From: Baia soyae | Lineage (GTDB): Bacteria > Bacillota > Bacilli > Thermoactinomycetales > Thermoactinomycetaceae | Length of the DNA: 36,742 nucleotides | Reading direction: 5' to 3' | NCBI RefSeq assembly: GCF_004341445.1 | Contig: NZ_SLXV01000031.1 | Coordinates: 1 to 36,742 of the forward strand | Shown: positions 6,737-15,550 of the stretch, one piece after another | How positions within the stretch are numbered: position 1 is the first letter of the stretch | How the letters are laid out: each line of letters begins with the position of its first letter | The notes under the pieces: generated by a model | What the model was told of the DNA's origin: nothing | What the model saw: the letters and a program-made list of their open reading frames with translations, nothing else | Databases searched by the model: none | Translations under genes and position numbers: made by a program

Positions 6737-8653
6737 ATGTCTCAAGCAAATATACCTAATATTTCACCTAATATTTCTATCACACGAGAAGATGCAATCA
6801 ATCTTCTACTATCATCGATCGCGTTAGAGGAGCTAGGTTTAAGTCACATTATTAATGCCGAGGGAGAAAAACTCCAATACGTTCTAGGAACTCTCCCTGG
6901 AGTGTCAACATCCTTTCAACCCACGATTAGTGATCTACTTACGATCAACAACAGTGTTCGCGATACGATTAATGTCATCGGAAAGAAAGAATGGATTTTA
7001 AACGAGAAGTTAGTAAATGTATTAGAAACTGACGTTACTATAGGACCTCAAGGACCTCAAGGACCGGCGGGTACAACTGGATCATCAGGAGGACCTCCTG
7101 GACCTTCTGGACCTCAAGGACCTCAAGGACCCCAGGGACCTCAGGGACTTTCTGGACCTTCTGGACCTCAAGGGCCTCAGGGACCCCAAGGGAACACGGG
7201 AGCTTTTACGACAGGTGATTTCTTATTCTTGGTGCAAGGGAACTCAGGCGCTAGCGGAAGTGTGCCACTCGGTTTCGGAGACACACTAAACTTTCTATCC
7301 AATACATTAGAAATTTTAGTAACTCCTGGATCGGCAAATGTGCATATAAACGTGGCTACTGGGCCTTCGGGCACCTTCGCGAACATCATTAAAGGAATCG
7401 TCGAGCAACTCGGTCTTACTGGGATTACAGGAGTTACGGGCGCTACGGGCGCTAGCGTGACGGGATCCACTGGGCCATCGGGCGCGGATGGCGTAACAGG
7501 ATCCACCGGACCTTCTGGAGCTGACGGAGTAACGGGATCCACTGGGCCTTCTGGAGCTGACGGGGTAACGGGATCTACGGGACCTTCTGGAGCTGACGGA
7601 GTAACGGGATCCACCGGACCTTCTGGAGCTGACGGAGTAACGGGGTCTACCGGACCTTCCGGAGCCGACGGAGTAACGGGATCCACTGGACCTTCTGGAG
7701 CCGACGGAGTAACGGGATCTACGGGACCTTCTGGAGCTGACGGAGTAACGGGATCCACTGGACCTTCTGGAGCTGACGGAGTAACGGGATCCACTGGGCC
7801 TTCCGGAGCCGACGGAGTAACGGGATCCACGGGACCTTCTGGAGCCGACGGAGTAACGGGATCTACGGGACCTTCTGGAGCTGACGGAGTAACGGGATCC
7901 ACTGGGCCTTCTGGAGCTGACGGGGTAACGGGATCTACGGGACCTTCTGGAGCTGATGGAGTAACGGGATCCACCGGACCTTCTGGAGCTGACGGAGTAA
8001 CGGGGTCTACGGGACCTTCTGGAGCCGACGGAGTAACGGGATCTACGGGACCTTCTGGAGCCGACGGAGTAACGGGATCTACGGGACCTTCTGGAGCTGA
8101 CGGAGTAACGGGATCCACCGGACCTTCCGGAGCCGACGGAGTAACCGGCCCAACAGGAGCTTCAGGCTCGGACGGAGTAACAGGAGCTACAGGATCCACT
8201 GGGCCCACAGGAGGATTTGACCCAGGCTTTATATTCTTGACAAGAAATACAAACCAAACGGTAGCATCGAAAACCCCTGTTCTTTTTAATGCTCCGCCCG
8301 TATCAGCGCTTAATGCAACATATAACGGGGCTAGTGGTACGATCGTTCTACAGAATGCAGGAGCTTATTCGGTGGAATTTAATGCTACCGTACTAGCTAC
8401 TCCTACAGGTTCAGCTGAAGCTGTCATGGGATTAAGAGTAAACGGCGGGGAAATCAATGCAACTAGAGGAGGAGCGGCTATAGGCATAACAGCTCCTGGC
8501 TCGGTTCTAGTTAGTGGAGCTATTCTGCAAGTGGGTAGTAATGCTGTTGTTGAATTAATAAATGCAAATGGCGGAGCAGGAGGATTGTATAGTGTAGTAG
8601 TACCATCTTCGAATACTCCTGCAGCCTCCATAAGAATAGCAAGGATTGGATAA
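6737..8653 (+). CDS. Exosporium-type collagen-like protein with TNF/C1q-like C-terminal domain
   Basis: 638 aa. Residues 1-95 form a non-collagen leader ([19 protein letters not shown]...) that recurs in spore-surface collagen-like proteins of Bacilli, as I recall. Residues 96-152 are a first Gly-X-Y run rich in GPQ and GPS. A non-collagen linker follows to about 230. Residues 243-470 are 19 identical units of [12 protein letters not shown], then a short diverged Gly-X-Y tail. The last 145 residues or so (from GGFDPGF) look like the BclA C-terminal trimerisation domain of the TNF/C1q type. The product should form trimeric filaments on the spore surface, with many Ser/Thr for O-glycans. RBS is AGGGGTG; terminator at 8821. 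Confidence 0.85.
   Translation: MSQANIPNISPNISITREDAINLLLSSIALEELGLSHIINAEGEKLQYVLGTLPGVSTSFQPTISDLLTINNSVRDTINVIGKKEWILNEKLVNVLETDVTIGPQGPQGPAGTTGSSGGPPGPSGPQGPQGPQGPQGLSGPSGPQGPQGPQGNTGAFTTGDFLFLVQGNSGASGSVPLGFGDTLNFLSNTLEILVTPGSANVHINVATGPSGTFANIIKGIVEQLGLTGITGVTGATGASVTGSTGPSGADGVTGSTGPSGADGVTGSTGPSGADGVTGSTGPSGADGVTGSTGPSGADGVTGSTGPSGADGVTGSTGPSGADGVTGSTGPSGADGVTGSTGPSGADGVTGSTGPSGADGVTGSTGPSGADGVTGSTGPSGADGVTGSTGPSGADGVTGSTGPSGADGVTGSTGPSGADGVTGSTGPSGADGVTGSTGPSGADGVTGSTGPSGADGVTGSTGPSGADGVTGPTGASGSDGVTGATGSTGPTGGFDPGFIFLTRNTNQTVASKTPVLFNAPPVSALNATYNGASGTIVLQNAGAYSVEFNATVLATPTGSAEAVMGLRVNGGEINATRGGAAIGITAPGSVLVSGAILQVGSNAVVELINANGGAGGLYSVVVPSSNTPAASIRIARIG
7463..8146 (+). repeat. Tandem array of 19 x 36 bp in the collagen gene
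   Basis: The period is exactly 36 bases from 7463 to 8146 (684 bases, 19 units), each encoding [12 protein letters not shown]. All base differences among units are synonymous. The first unit is the most diverged (it uses ggc gcg gat ggc), while inner units share GGATCC/GGATCT starts and are nearly identical, the pattern expected from slippage or unequal exchange. Confidence 0.97.
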
Positions 8654-8697
8654 GAGATCTATTTACTAGAGATGAGCTTTTTAGTTAACAGAAAGAA

Positions 8698-8808
8698 TAG
8701 AAAGTGGATGAACAAATGGAGACTTGCAAATTCTCCGCCTCGGGAGATCTCTTGAAACATCTCTAGTTAAAACCCTTTCTAATTTTTCGTTTAAGATTCA
8801 TTTGAAGA
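8698..8808 (+). repeat. Structured element, copy 2 (of 2)
   Basis: Near-identical partner of 6461-6574. It starts 44 bases after the collagen stop codon. Relative to copy 1 it lacks 4 bases near the 5' end. In the inner hairpin the stem reads TCTCC/GGAGA where copy 1 has TCTCT/GGAGA, so a C-G pair replaces a U-G pair and the stem is kept. The outer stem AGAAAG/CTTTCT is kept with one mismatch further in, and is again followed by AATTTTT. A terminator follows 12 bases later. Confidence 0.7.
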
Positions 8809-8820
8809 ATCCATTTGTTG

Positions 8821-8857
8821 AAATCCCTGAAACGAGCAGTGTTTCAGGGATTTTTTT
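8821..8857 (+). terminator. Intrinsic terminator of the collagen-like gene
   Basis: The stem AAATCCCTGAAAC pairs with GTTTCAGGGATTT, with a 7-base loop, and runs into seven T. It closes the collagen transcript after element copy 2. Confidence 0.92.
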
Positions 8858-8995
8858 CTTGTCTCACTTCTATTTTCGCATGATTAAGATGTAATATAGT
8901 AAAAAAATACATTTATATATAAAAAATAATGTATAGTATATAAAGTCTATAGGATTTATAAATAGATCCATAAAAACTAATAGGAGAGAAATTTC

Positions 8996-9172
8996 TTGAG
9001 ATCAGTGTTACAAGCCTTCCTTGCAGGCCTAATTATAGCGGCTGTCTGGGGATATTTTACGGACTTACGACATGGTAATACAACGGGATTTTTAATTAAA
9101 ATCATCATTATACCTATAGGTTTTGTATTTGTTGAAATGATACAAATGCTAATTTCTAAGAAGAAAAAATAG
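8996..9172 (+). CDS. Small two-helix membrane protein, uncharacterised
   Basis: 58 aa, starting at TTG 8996 with TAGGAGAG about 8 bases upstream. It has two hydrophobic segments, residues 4-20 (VLQAFLAGLIIAAVWGY) and 31-53 (GFLIKIIIIPIGFVFVEMIQM), joined by a short polar loop with Asp, Arg and His, and a C-terminal KKKK tail suited to the cytoplasmic side. It lies between two strong terminators (8821 and 9212), so it is probably transcribed alone from the very AT-rich stretch upstream. No family is recognised. The RBS, hydrophobic pattern and own terminator support it being real. Confidence 0.55.
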   Translation: MRSVLQAFLAGLIIAAVWGYFTDLRHGNTTGFLIKIIIIPIGFVFVEMIQMLISKKKK

Positions 9173-9211
9173 CTGGATTCAATTAAGAAATCAATTCATG
9201 TATTTGATTAC

Positions 9212-9261
9212 GTGGAACAGAGTGCTGACACGGTTTCGTCAGTACTTTGTTCCTTTTTTGT
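9212..9261 (+). terminator. Strong intrinsic terminator
   Basis: GGAACA-AGT-CTGAC pairs with GTCAG-ACT-TGTTCC across an 8-base loop, with two mismatches in the stem, followed by long T-runs. It separates the small membrane protein gene from spo0M. Confidence 0.92.
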
Positions 9262-9398
9262 TCTTTTTTTGATAAAAAGCCCTGTTGAATTGGTTGTATA
9301 ATGAAATTACTTGAAATGAATGTCAGGATGATTCTGTATATATACAAACTTCACGTACTATCTGGTGTTTCTCAATAGATGAAAAGGAGGTTAGTGGG

Positions 9399-10226
9399 TT
9401 GTTAAAGAAATTGCTTGCCAGTATACGCGTCGGCGGAATAAAGGTTGATACTACTTTGGAAAAAGGAGAATATCGCCAAGGAGAAACGGTCCAAGGTCGA
9501 GTCTTAATCCAAGGTAGCTCTGTACAACAGGACATAAAGCGGATCCTGTTTCAGCTTAAAGTTCGACTGAGAGCTCGAGGGGCAGGAGTAAGTGGATTTC
9601 AGGATTTCTTGTGGCACACACATGAAATCGCAGACAAAATTACGGTATTACCCAGAGAAACGAAAGAAATCCCGTTTTCTTTTACGTTGCCAGATGTAAC
9701 ACCGATTTCGTTTCCTTATGAGAGCCATTTTTTGTTTGCGAAACCAAAAGCCTCCCCGTATCGTTTTCAGGTATACTTGCAAACAGGAATTGATATAGAA
9801 AATTCCATCGATCCGAGTGATCATGATGAAATTCAGATAGCGCCCCATCATTTCGTAGAAGAAGTACTTAGATCCATGAGTCGTTTGGGTTTTTCAGTCA
9901 CATCTGTAGAGCCAAATAGCATGGATTATCCAATGGATCGGACGTTTTACCAAGAGTTTCTTTTTGCTCAGCATGATATGAAGAATTGGCTTAATGAGGC
10001 ATCACTTGTACATCTCGGAAATGGCCATTTTGTATTACGAATCGAAACTCAGAAACCAGATTATCGGTCAATTATGGAGATGCTAGATGTAAATGAGCGA
10101 AAAATCCGCTTTGTGGTTCATGAAGAAGACATAGAAGATGAGGGCGTTCACCTGACGGAATACTTAGCGGAACAAATTCAGTTGATCCAAGATAAAGTGA
10201 CGAAAGAGATTTCGTCCAATGAATGA
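9399..10226 (+). CDS. spo0M: Sporulation-control protein Spo0M
   Basis: 275 aa, close to the usual 258 or so. Spo0M has an arrestin-like N-terminal fold and affects early sporulation and, in B. subtilis, cell division; it is cytoplasmic. The opening LLASIRVGGIKVDTTLEKGEY with QGETVQGRVLIQG is the family hallmark, and later FHVEE-like and LDVNERKIRFVVHEE segments fit its C-terminal half. The TTG start has AAAAGGAGG 8 bases upstream. In B. subtilis it is sigma-H dependent; I could not define a sigma-H site here with confidence. It is followed at 76 bases by the SASP gene. Confidence 0.85.
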   Translation: MLKKLLASIRVGGIKVDTTLEKGEYRQGETVQGRVLIQGSSVQQDIKRILFQLKVRLRARGAGVSGFQDFLWHTHEIADKITVLPRETKEIPFSFTLPDVTPISFPYESHFLFAKPKASPYRFQVYLQTGIDIENSIDPSDHDEIQIAPHHFVEEVLRSMSRLGFSVTSVEPNSMDYPMDRTFYQEFLFAQHDMKNWLNEASLVHLGNGHFVLRIETQKPDYRSIMEMLDVNERKIRFVVHEEDIEDEGVHLTEYLAEQIQLIQDKVTKEISSNE

Positions 10227-10302
10227 AAACGGCTTGATTCGGTTACTCTAAAACATGCAAGGGATTCTCATTCCAATGTTTCTATGAGGGGAGCTGATTG
10301 CG

Positions 10303-10494
10303 ATGTCAAGAAGCAACAAACTCGTAGTGCCTGGATCGGCTGCTGCCTTGGGGCAGATGAAACAGTCAATCGCTCAGGAATTTGGAGTGGAATTAGGGGC
10401 TGACACCACCGCCAGAGCCAATGGTTCTGTAGGTGGGGAGATGACCAAGCGACTCGTCGCATTGGCCCAGCAACAACTTGCGCGGAATAAATAA
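10303..10494 (+). CDS. Small acid-soluble spore protein, alpha/beta type
   Basis: 63 aa, the standard size. These proteins coat forespore DNA, protect it from UV and heat, and are degraded at germination by the GPR protease. The sequence has [15 protein letters not shown], the GPR site region QEFGVELG (cleavage after Glu), and the conserved [16 protein letters not shown] block with QQQL near the end. The site reads E-F-G where E-I/F-A is usual. The RBS is GAGGGGAG. It should be sigma-G dependent in the forespore, but I could not name a clear promoter. A terminator follows at once. Confidence 0.93.
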   Translation: MSRSNKLVVPGSAAALGQMKQSIAQEFGVELGADTTARANGSVGGEMTKRLVALAQQQLARNK

Positions 10495-10541
10495 AAACAA
10501 AACCCCCCATTACTAACAAGTAGTGGGGGATTTTGTTTTAC
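10493..10541. terminator. Bidirectional terminator between SASP and mntD
   Basis: AAAACAAAA-CCCCC-ATTAC pairs with GTAGT-GGGGG-TTTTGTTTT around a 6-base loop. The A and T arms give a U-tract in both directions, serving the SASP gene and the end of the mnt operon. Confidence 0.85.
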
Positions 10542-10544
10542 CAT

Positions 10545-11423
10545 TTAAATTTGAGTACGTAATTTCTTACGAATCCACCAACGGGTAACAACTCCTTGAT
10601 GAGGAGAGAACAGAAAAGCAAGTGCGAATAACCCACCTGCAACCATCGTCATACATCCAGCGATCGACGCATCTAGCACGACGGATAGGAAGTAACCACA
10701 TATCGAGCAGAGGGTGCCGATGAGCACGCTTAGTCCGAGCATGACACCAAGCCGTTCTGTTAATAGATAGGCAGTGGCAGCGGGAACGATAAGCATTGCT
10801 ACGACTAGGATCGCGCCTACACTTTCAAATGAAGCAACGGTTGTGATCGAGACGAGCCCCATGAGCAGGTAATGGAAAACAGCTACAGGTATACCGATGG
10901 CCATCGCTAAAGCTGGATCAAACGATGTGAGTTTAAACTGTTTGTAAAACAATCGTACGATGATCAGGCTAAGCAAGAAGGCAGCTCCTGCTCCCCACAT
11001 CGCTCGAGGTCCCATGTCGATTCCGTGCCAAGTCCATGTATCGTAAGGGACATACGCAATTTCACCGTAGAGTACACAATCTAAATCTAAGTCTACTTGT
11101 TGCGTAAAAAGAGAGATCAAGATGATCCCGATGGAGAAGAGTGCTGTGAAACTAACAGACATCGCAGCATCTGCCTGCACACCTTGATTTCGCAAAAGTT
11201 GAATGATAATGGTACAAAGAAGTCCAAAGACTGCGGCACCGATAAACATGGGCAGGGGATCTCGACTTCCTGAGACGAGAAATGCGATGACGATTCCGGG
11301 AAGGATGGAGTGACTAATCGCATCCCCCAACATAGCCATCCGGCGAAGGATTAAGAAACATCCTAGAAACGCACAGGAAGAAGCGATGAGAGCGCCAGTC
11401 AAGATAATCCAGATACTACTCAT
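10545..11423 (-). CDS. mntD: Manganese/zinc ABC transporter permease (MntD-like)
   Basis: 292-aa integral membrane protein of the ABC-3 family with about eight hydrophobic segments. The opening ALIASSCAFLGCFLILRRMAMLGDAISHSILPG is the conserved family N-terminus, and FDPALAMAIGIP is a known mid-protein motif. It is the fourth gene of the operon and its ATG overlaps the stop of the previous permease (ATGA). The two permeases would pair to form the channel, as MntC and MntD do in B. subtilis. The metal (Mn2+ or Zn2+) cannot be told from this subunit; the MntR-like operator favours manganese. Confidence 0.85.
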   Translation of the reverse strand: MSSIWIILTGALIASSCAFLGCFLILRRMAMLGDAISHSILPGIVIAFLVSGSRDPLPMFIGAAVFGLLCTIIIQLLRNQGVQADAAMSVSFTALFSIGIILISLFTQQVDLDLDCVLYGEIAYVPYDTWTWHGIDMGPRAMWGAGAAFLLSLIIVRLFYKQFKLTSFDPALAMAIGIPVAVFHYLLMGLVSITTVASFESVGAILVVAMLIVPAATAYLLTERLGVMLGLSVLIGTLCSICGYFLSVVLDASIAGCMTMVAGGLFALAFLFSPHQGVVTRWWIRKKLRTQI

Positions 11424-12697
11424 AACTCTATCCCTACCTTTTTCATGGAATGGTAGGTCTTTGCTTGGTCTTCCTCCGAAATGTGTTTTTGTAGATAATA
11501 CTGGAGCTGTGCTCGAAGAGATTCGGGTAAGTCGGATAATTGCTCGATATCCTGAATTGAACAGTCCGTTTCAATATCCTCGTACATATGCCACATCTCC
11601 ATGTAAAGTCCAAGTAAGGCTGTGTCACTTGCCTCTTTCCAGCTAGTACTCGAAAGAGTGAAAGTATCTGGGGAACCTTCTACCACCTGTCCGCCTCGCT
11701 TTTTCTGGTTCAACCAGCGGCGAATTTGTGCAGGAGATAGGTTGGATTGCTCCGATAGAGCAGTCAGAGTAGTCGTTTGCGTTCCTAATTGATTCCAAGC
11801 TTGGTAGATCTGCTCTTGGCGCACTTTTTGCCGGGTCTGAATGAGGCGTAGCCATTTCGCGATCAGGCCTCTTTTCGGTGCGCAGAACATCGAGATAAAG
11901 AACAAAATAGTGACTGCCAAGACAATAAGGGGTCCGGTAGATAACTTAGTGGCAACTGAACTAAGGATCGTCCCAACTAATCCAGATAGAGCCCCTATAC
12001 AGGCAGAGATGATAATCATATGATCTAGTCGTTCCGTCCAATACCTAGCTGTCGCGGCTGGCGTAATTAAAAGGGATGCCATCAGTACCACTCCTGCCGC
12101 TTGTAGACCAATTACCACGGCGACTACTAGAAGTAACATCAGGAAAAAATCAAGTCCTACCATAGGGAACCCTAGACTTTTTCCATAGTTTGCATCAAAG
12201 CATAAGAGCTTTAACTCTTTAAAGAATAAAGAGACTAGAAGGATTAAAATGAAGGCAATGGAACCCATCATCACCACATCTGTTCCAACTAAGGAGGCTG
12301 ATTGACCAAACAGAAACTTATCCAATCCAGCTTGATTTCCGAAATCACTGTGTTGAATTTGAGTTAACAAGACGATACCAAATCCAAAAAAGGTAGATAA
12401 GACCAATCCTAAAGCAGTATCTTCTTTAATCTTGGAAAATCGGGTAATCCAACTAAGAAAGAGAGAAGCTAATAGGCCAGTTAATGTGGCTCCGATCAAG
12501 AGCCATAATGGGTTTTTCGATCCAGTAAATAAAAATGCCAAACAGATTCCAGGAAGTGCCGAATGGGCCAATACATCGCCCATTAATCCACGCTTTCGTA
12601 AGAAGGCGAAGCTTCCTAATACGCCGCTACTAATCCCAAGTAAGGTTGTTCCAGCAAGAACCCATAAAGCATTGGCATCACGAAATAATTCTAACAT
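11420..12697 (-). CDS. mntC: Manganese/zinc ABC transporter permease with C-terminal cytoplasmic extension (MntC-like)
   Basis: 425 aa from the ATG at 12697, which has AAGGAGG just upstream and gives the family start MLELFRDANALWVLAG. A longer open frame reaches 12811 but would overlap the ATPase gene. Residues 1-290 or so are an ABC-3 permease domain with GLMGDVLAHSALPG. After RGLIAKWLR comes a soluble tail of about 140 residues with a helix-turn-helix-like stretch (LTALSEQSNLSPAQIRRWL), as in B. subtilis MntC (435 aa). The tail resembles DtxR/MntR-type winged helices; whether it senses metal is not known to me. Confidence 0.85.
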   Translation of the reverse strand: MLELFRDANALWVLAGTTLLGISSGVLGSFAFLRKRGLMGDVLAHSALPGICLAFLFTGSKNPLWLLIGATLTGLLASLFLSWITRFSKIKEDTALGLVLSTFFGFGIVLLTQIQHSDFGNQAGLDKFLFGQSASLVGTDVVMMGSIAFILILLVSLFFKELKLLCFDANYGKSLGFPMVGLDFFLMLLLVVAVVIGLQAAGVVLMASLLITPAATARYWTERLDHMIIISACIGALSGLVGTILSSVATKLSTGPLIVLAVTILFFISMFCAPKRGLIAKWLRLIQTRQKVRQEQIYQAWNQLGTQTTTLTALSEQSNLSPAQIRRWLNQKKRGGQVVEGSPDTFTLSSTSWKEASDTALLGLYMEMWHMYEDIETDCSIQDIEQLSDLPESLRAQLQYYLQKHISEEDQAKTYHSMKKVGIEL

Positions 12698-12710
12698 TCG
12701 TTTGCCCTCC

Positions 12711-13475
12711 TTATTTGGTAGATAGCAATTCATTTGTTTGTGGTAGGATGGCGAGGCGTCCTCCATATGTTTTTTGCAAGTTGTCGGCTGTAAATACTTC
12801 CCTAGTAGCACCGGATGCGATCAGACGAAGATTAAGCAACATCACAGAGTCGAAGTACTCGGAGACGGTCTGGAGGTCATGGTGTACGACAAAAACAGTT
12901 TTTTTCTGCTCTTTTAATTCATGTAAGACTTGAACGATTGCTTTTTCCGTTGCTGCATCGACTCCCACAAATGGTTCGTCCATAAAATAGACTTGAGCTT
13001 CTTGAGCCAGAGCACGAGCGAGGAAGACACGTTGTTGTTGTCCGCCCGATAGTTGACTGATTTGACGCTTCGCAAACGATTCCATCCCCACTTTCCGTAG
13101 TGCTTCGAGTGCACGATCTTTATGCTCGGACTTCGGTCTGCGGAACCAGCCAAGTTGTCCATATAATCCCATCAATACCACATCTAGCGCATTGGTAGGG
13201 AAGTCCCAATCAACGGACTCTCTCTGCGGGACGTATCCCACACATTTTCGTTGCTGAGAATATGGCTTTCCATAAATCGAAACTTTCCCTCCAGCTAGTG
13301 GGAGAAGTCCAAGAGCCGCCTTAATCAGGGTTGATTTACCCGCTCCGTTTGGCCCGATGATACCCACACATTCTCCTTCTGGAGATTGGTAGGTAATATT
13401 GCGCAAAACAGGCTTTCGATGATAGGCGACTGATACGTTTTCGATCGAAAGAGGCGGAGTTTTTTTATTTGTCAT
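12711..13475 (-). CDS. mntB: Manganese/zinc ABC transporter ATP-binding protein (MntB-like)
   Basis: 254-aa ATPase energising the metal importer. Walker A GPNGAGKS lies near residue 40, the Q-loop in [15 protein letters not shown] near 85-100 (the VDWDFP form is typical of the Mn/Zn-type ATPases), signature LSGGQQQR near 140, Walker [13 protein letters not shown] near 165, and H-loop VVHHDL near 195. AGGAGG precedes the ATG. It lies between the binding-protein gene (18 bases upstream) and the permeases, the same order as mntABCD in B. subtilis. Confidence 0.9.
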   Translation of the reverse strand: MTNKKTPPLSIENVSVAYHRKPVLRNITYQSPEGECVGIIGPNGAGKSTLIKAALGLLPLAGGKVSIYGKPYSQQRKCVGYVPQRESVDWDFPTNALDVVLMGLYGQLGWFRRPKSEHKDRALEALRKVGMESFAKRQISQLSGGQQQRVFLARALAQEAQVYFMDEPFVGVDAATEKAIVQVLHELKEQKKTVFVVHHDLQTVSEYFDSVMLLNLRLIASGATREVFTADNLQKTYGGRLAILPQTNELLSTK

Positions 13476-13493
13476 AGTACTTCCTCCTGGATG

Positions 13494-14417
13494 CTATTTT
13501 AAAGAACTCACTATTTTTGTGACATTGGCTTGCACCATTCCGATATAAGTACCTTCTGGAGTACCTGCTTGTCCCATCGCATCTGAGTAAAGCTCCCCAC
13601 CAATTTTCACTTCATGTCCTTTTTGCTTGGCGCCTTCGACTACTGCTTCAATCGATTTTTTCGGAACGCTAGATTCAACGAATACCGCTTTGATTTTTCG
13701 TTTGGAAATGAGATCCACCATATTTTGAACATCTTTCAATCCATATTCAGCTGCGGTACTAATCCCTTGCAAGCCAACCACTTCGATTCCATATGCTTTT
13801 CCAAAGTAATTAAAGGCATCATGTGCGGTTACAAGCACGCGTTGTTCTTTCGGAACGCTGTTCACTTGTTTCTTCACGTCTTCATCCAATTGTTTTAGCT
13901 TAGCCAAGTAGTCAGTCGCTTGTTTTTCATATTCTGCTTTATGACTAGGATCTTGTTTAATCAATGTATCACGAACTACTTCGGTAGCAGACATCCATAG
14001 TTGTACGTCAAACCAGATGTGTGGATCATGTAAATTGTTACCGATTTCAAGAAGTTTTGAGCGATCGATCTTGTCGGATATAGCCGTTACAGGTTTGTTT
14101 TTACCAATCTTGCTTAAAACGTCTGTCATTTTTCCTTCTAGATGAAGTCCGTTATAAAAGATAAGATCGGATTGATCAAGCTTGCGAATATCACCTTGTG
14201 AAGCTTTATACAGATGAGGATCTACTCCAGTACCCATCAGTGCAGATACTTCGGTATGGGTTCCTCCCACATTTTTTACGATATCGGCGATCATGCCGGT
14301 AGTTGTGGTCACTTGAATTTTCTTGCTCTCTGACTGTGAACGTGATGGATTACATCCTACTAATAAAGTGAGACATAGGGTACTAATAAGTAGGGAACGC
14401 AAAAATTTGTGAATCAT
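13494..14417 (-). CDS. mntA: Metal-binding lipoprotein of the manganese/zinc ABC transporter (MntA-like)
   Basis: 307 aa from the ATG at 14417, chosen for its AGGAGG and because the signal peptide MIHKFLRSLLISTL...LLVGC begins there. Lipobox LVGC places the lipid-modified Cys at residue 22. The mature domain shows the cluster A-I metal ligands: His in GVDPHLYKA, His in LHDPHIWFD, Glu in VFVESSVP, and Asp in GGELYSDAMG. It lacks the His-rich loop of zinc-specific ZnuA proteins, which favours manganese. It captures metal outside the membrane and delivers it to the permeases. First gene of the operon, downstream of an MntR-like operator. Confidence 0.9.
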   Translation of the reverse strand: MIHKFLRSLLISTLCLTLLVGCNPSRSQSESKKIQVTTTTGMIADIVKNVGGTHTEVSALMGTGVDPHLYKASQGDIRKLDQSDLIFYNGLHLEGKMTDVLSKIGKNKPVTAISDKIDRSKLLEIGNNLHDPHIWFDVQLWMSATEVVRDTLIKQDPSHKAEYEKQATDYLAKLKQLDEDVKKQVNSVPKEQRVLVTAHDAFNYFGKAYGIEVVGLQGISTAAEYGLKDVQNMVDLISKRKIKAVFVESSVPKKSIEAVVEGAKQKGHEVKIGGELYSDAMGQAGTPEGTYIGMVQANVTKIVSSLK

Positions 14418-14502
14418 GGTATTTCCTCCTAAATTCATTGTTTACATTTGTTTGCTCAACCTATAAAAAATGCTATCTCTCAAATCTATTTGACACACTC
14501 AT

Positions 14503-14526
14503 AAATTTTTCCCTAAGGCAAAATTT
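14503..14526. promoter_or_regulatory. Candidate MntR operator upstream of mntA
   Basis: A 24-base near-perfect palindrome with arms AAATTTTTCCCT and AAGGCAAAATTT (10 of 12 positions symmetric) is centred about 97 bases upstream of mntA. On the minus strand its core reads TTTGCCTTAGGGAAA, very close to the MntR boxes of B. subtilis mntH and mntA as I remember them. MntR represses manganese uptake when Mn2+ is plentiful. The promoter elements around it could not be placed securely. Confidence 0.65.
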
Positions 14527-14706
14527 AATTATGTCTATTCTGTCACCTCCCTATGCTTCTGTCAATGATCATTGCATACATTTATCAAAGAATTGTCGAA
14601 ATCAATGCTGTAGAAAAAAAGGATATATGTTAGGATTGACGGTATCATTTAAATTAAATTCGTTTAGCGAAATGAATTGGGACGAAGATTTGAAGGGAGT
14701 GAGAGG

Positions 14707-15537
14707 GTGAAGATATTCCGTTCTTTAGGGGTCACCCTAATAGCAGGAGCGCTTTTAACTGGTTGTACAAATTATGTAGGAGCAGCAGACTCCAAACTCA
14801 TATCAGTGAAGGACTTAACGCAAGAAAAATTATTAACTGTTCAGGACAGAACATTACCAGCAGTGAAACTGACGACAAAAGACAGTTTACAAGCTGAAAT
14901 GAATACACTTCGTTCTAGATTGGTAATCAGTCAGGGGTTATCTTCCCATAAGCAAGTTGCTTTTACGTTTGATGATGGTCCAGATACGCATTTTACTAAT
15001 CAAGTTTTGGATATATTAAAAAAAGAAAAGGTGTCTGCTACTTTTTTTGTCTGTGGAAATAATGTAGAAGCACACCCAGATGTAGTAAAGAGAATAGACC
15101 AAGAAGGCCATTCTGTTGGAAATCACTCGTGGAACCATCCAGATTTATCAAAAAAAGATCAAGCCACGGTTAATCAACAAATTAGTAAGACGAATGATGC
15201 TATCCAAGATGCTATCGGAAAAAAACCGACTTTATTCCGTCCTCCTTATGGTGCACGTAAAGGCGGAATTGTGGATGGTGAAGCGCAAAAGCTGAATATG
15301 AAAGTGATTTTGTGGAGCGTAGATACATTAGATTGGAATCATAAGTCGAAAGATCAAATAATGGAAGCCTACCATAGAGAGTTCAAACCTGGCGGAATCG
15401 TTCTTCAACATAGCGCTGGAAATGAAGGTCTCAAGGAAACGGTAAAAGCTTTACCAGAAATGATTCGCGACTTAAAGAGTAAAGGCTATGAATTTGTGAC
15501 AGTAGATAAATTGATTGGAGTACCAGCATATCAATAG
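14707..15537 (+). CDS. Lipoprotein polysaccharide deacetylase (NodB domain)
   Basis: 276 aa from GTG 14707, preceded by GAAGGGAG; an in-frame TTG at 14677 is less likely because the GTG start gives a clean signal peptide with lipobox LLTGC (Cys20). The NodB homology domain begins near residue 83. Motif 1 TFDDGPD has Asp89-Asp90, motif 2 NHSWNH gives His140 and His144, motif 3 RPPYG, motif 4 WSVDTLDW, motif 5 VLQHSAG. All metal ligands and catalytic residues are present. It removes N-acetyl groups from a glycan outside the membrane: peptidoglycan, spore cortex (PdaA/PdaB type) or a surface polymer. Confidence 0.85.
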   Translation: MKIFRSLGVTLIAGALLTGCTNYVGAADSKLISVKDLTQEKLLTVQDRTLPAVKLTTKDSLQAEMNTLRSRLVISQGLSSHKQVAFTFDDGPDTHFTNQVLDILKKEKVSATFFVCGNNVEAHPDVVKRIDQEGHSVGNHSWNHPDLSKKDQATVNQQISKTNDAIQDAIGKKPTLFRPPYGARKGGIVDGEAQKLNMKVILWSVDTLDWNHKSKDQIMEAYHREFKPGGIVLQHSAGNEGLKETVKALPEMIRDLKSKGYEFVTVDKLIGVPAYQ

Positions 15538-15550
15538 CATATAAACTTGA

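Noticed and set aside
7463-8146. Regular 36-bp repeats considered as a CRISPR array
   Set aside because: The units are contiguous with no spacers, and they encode a constant collagen peptide in frame.
7177-8208. 343-aa open frame on the minus strand made of Pro-rich repeats
   Set aside because: It is the antisense shadow of the Gly-X-Y collagen repeats: period-36 DNA without stops in that frame. It has no RBS and no independent domain.
10227-10302. Sigma-G promoter of the SASP gene
   Set aside because: A sigma-G site is expected, but no pair of boxes with acceptable spacing could be chosen by eye.
12698-12811. N-terminal extension of the MntC-like permease by 38 residues
   Set aside because: It overlaps the upstream ATPase gene and would bypass the AAGGAGG just before the ATG at 12697; the family start matches that ATG.
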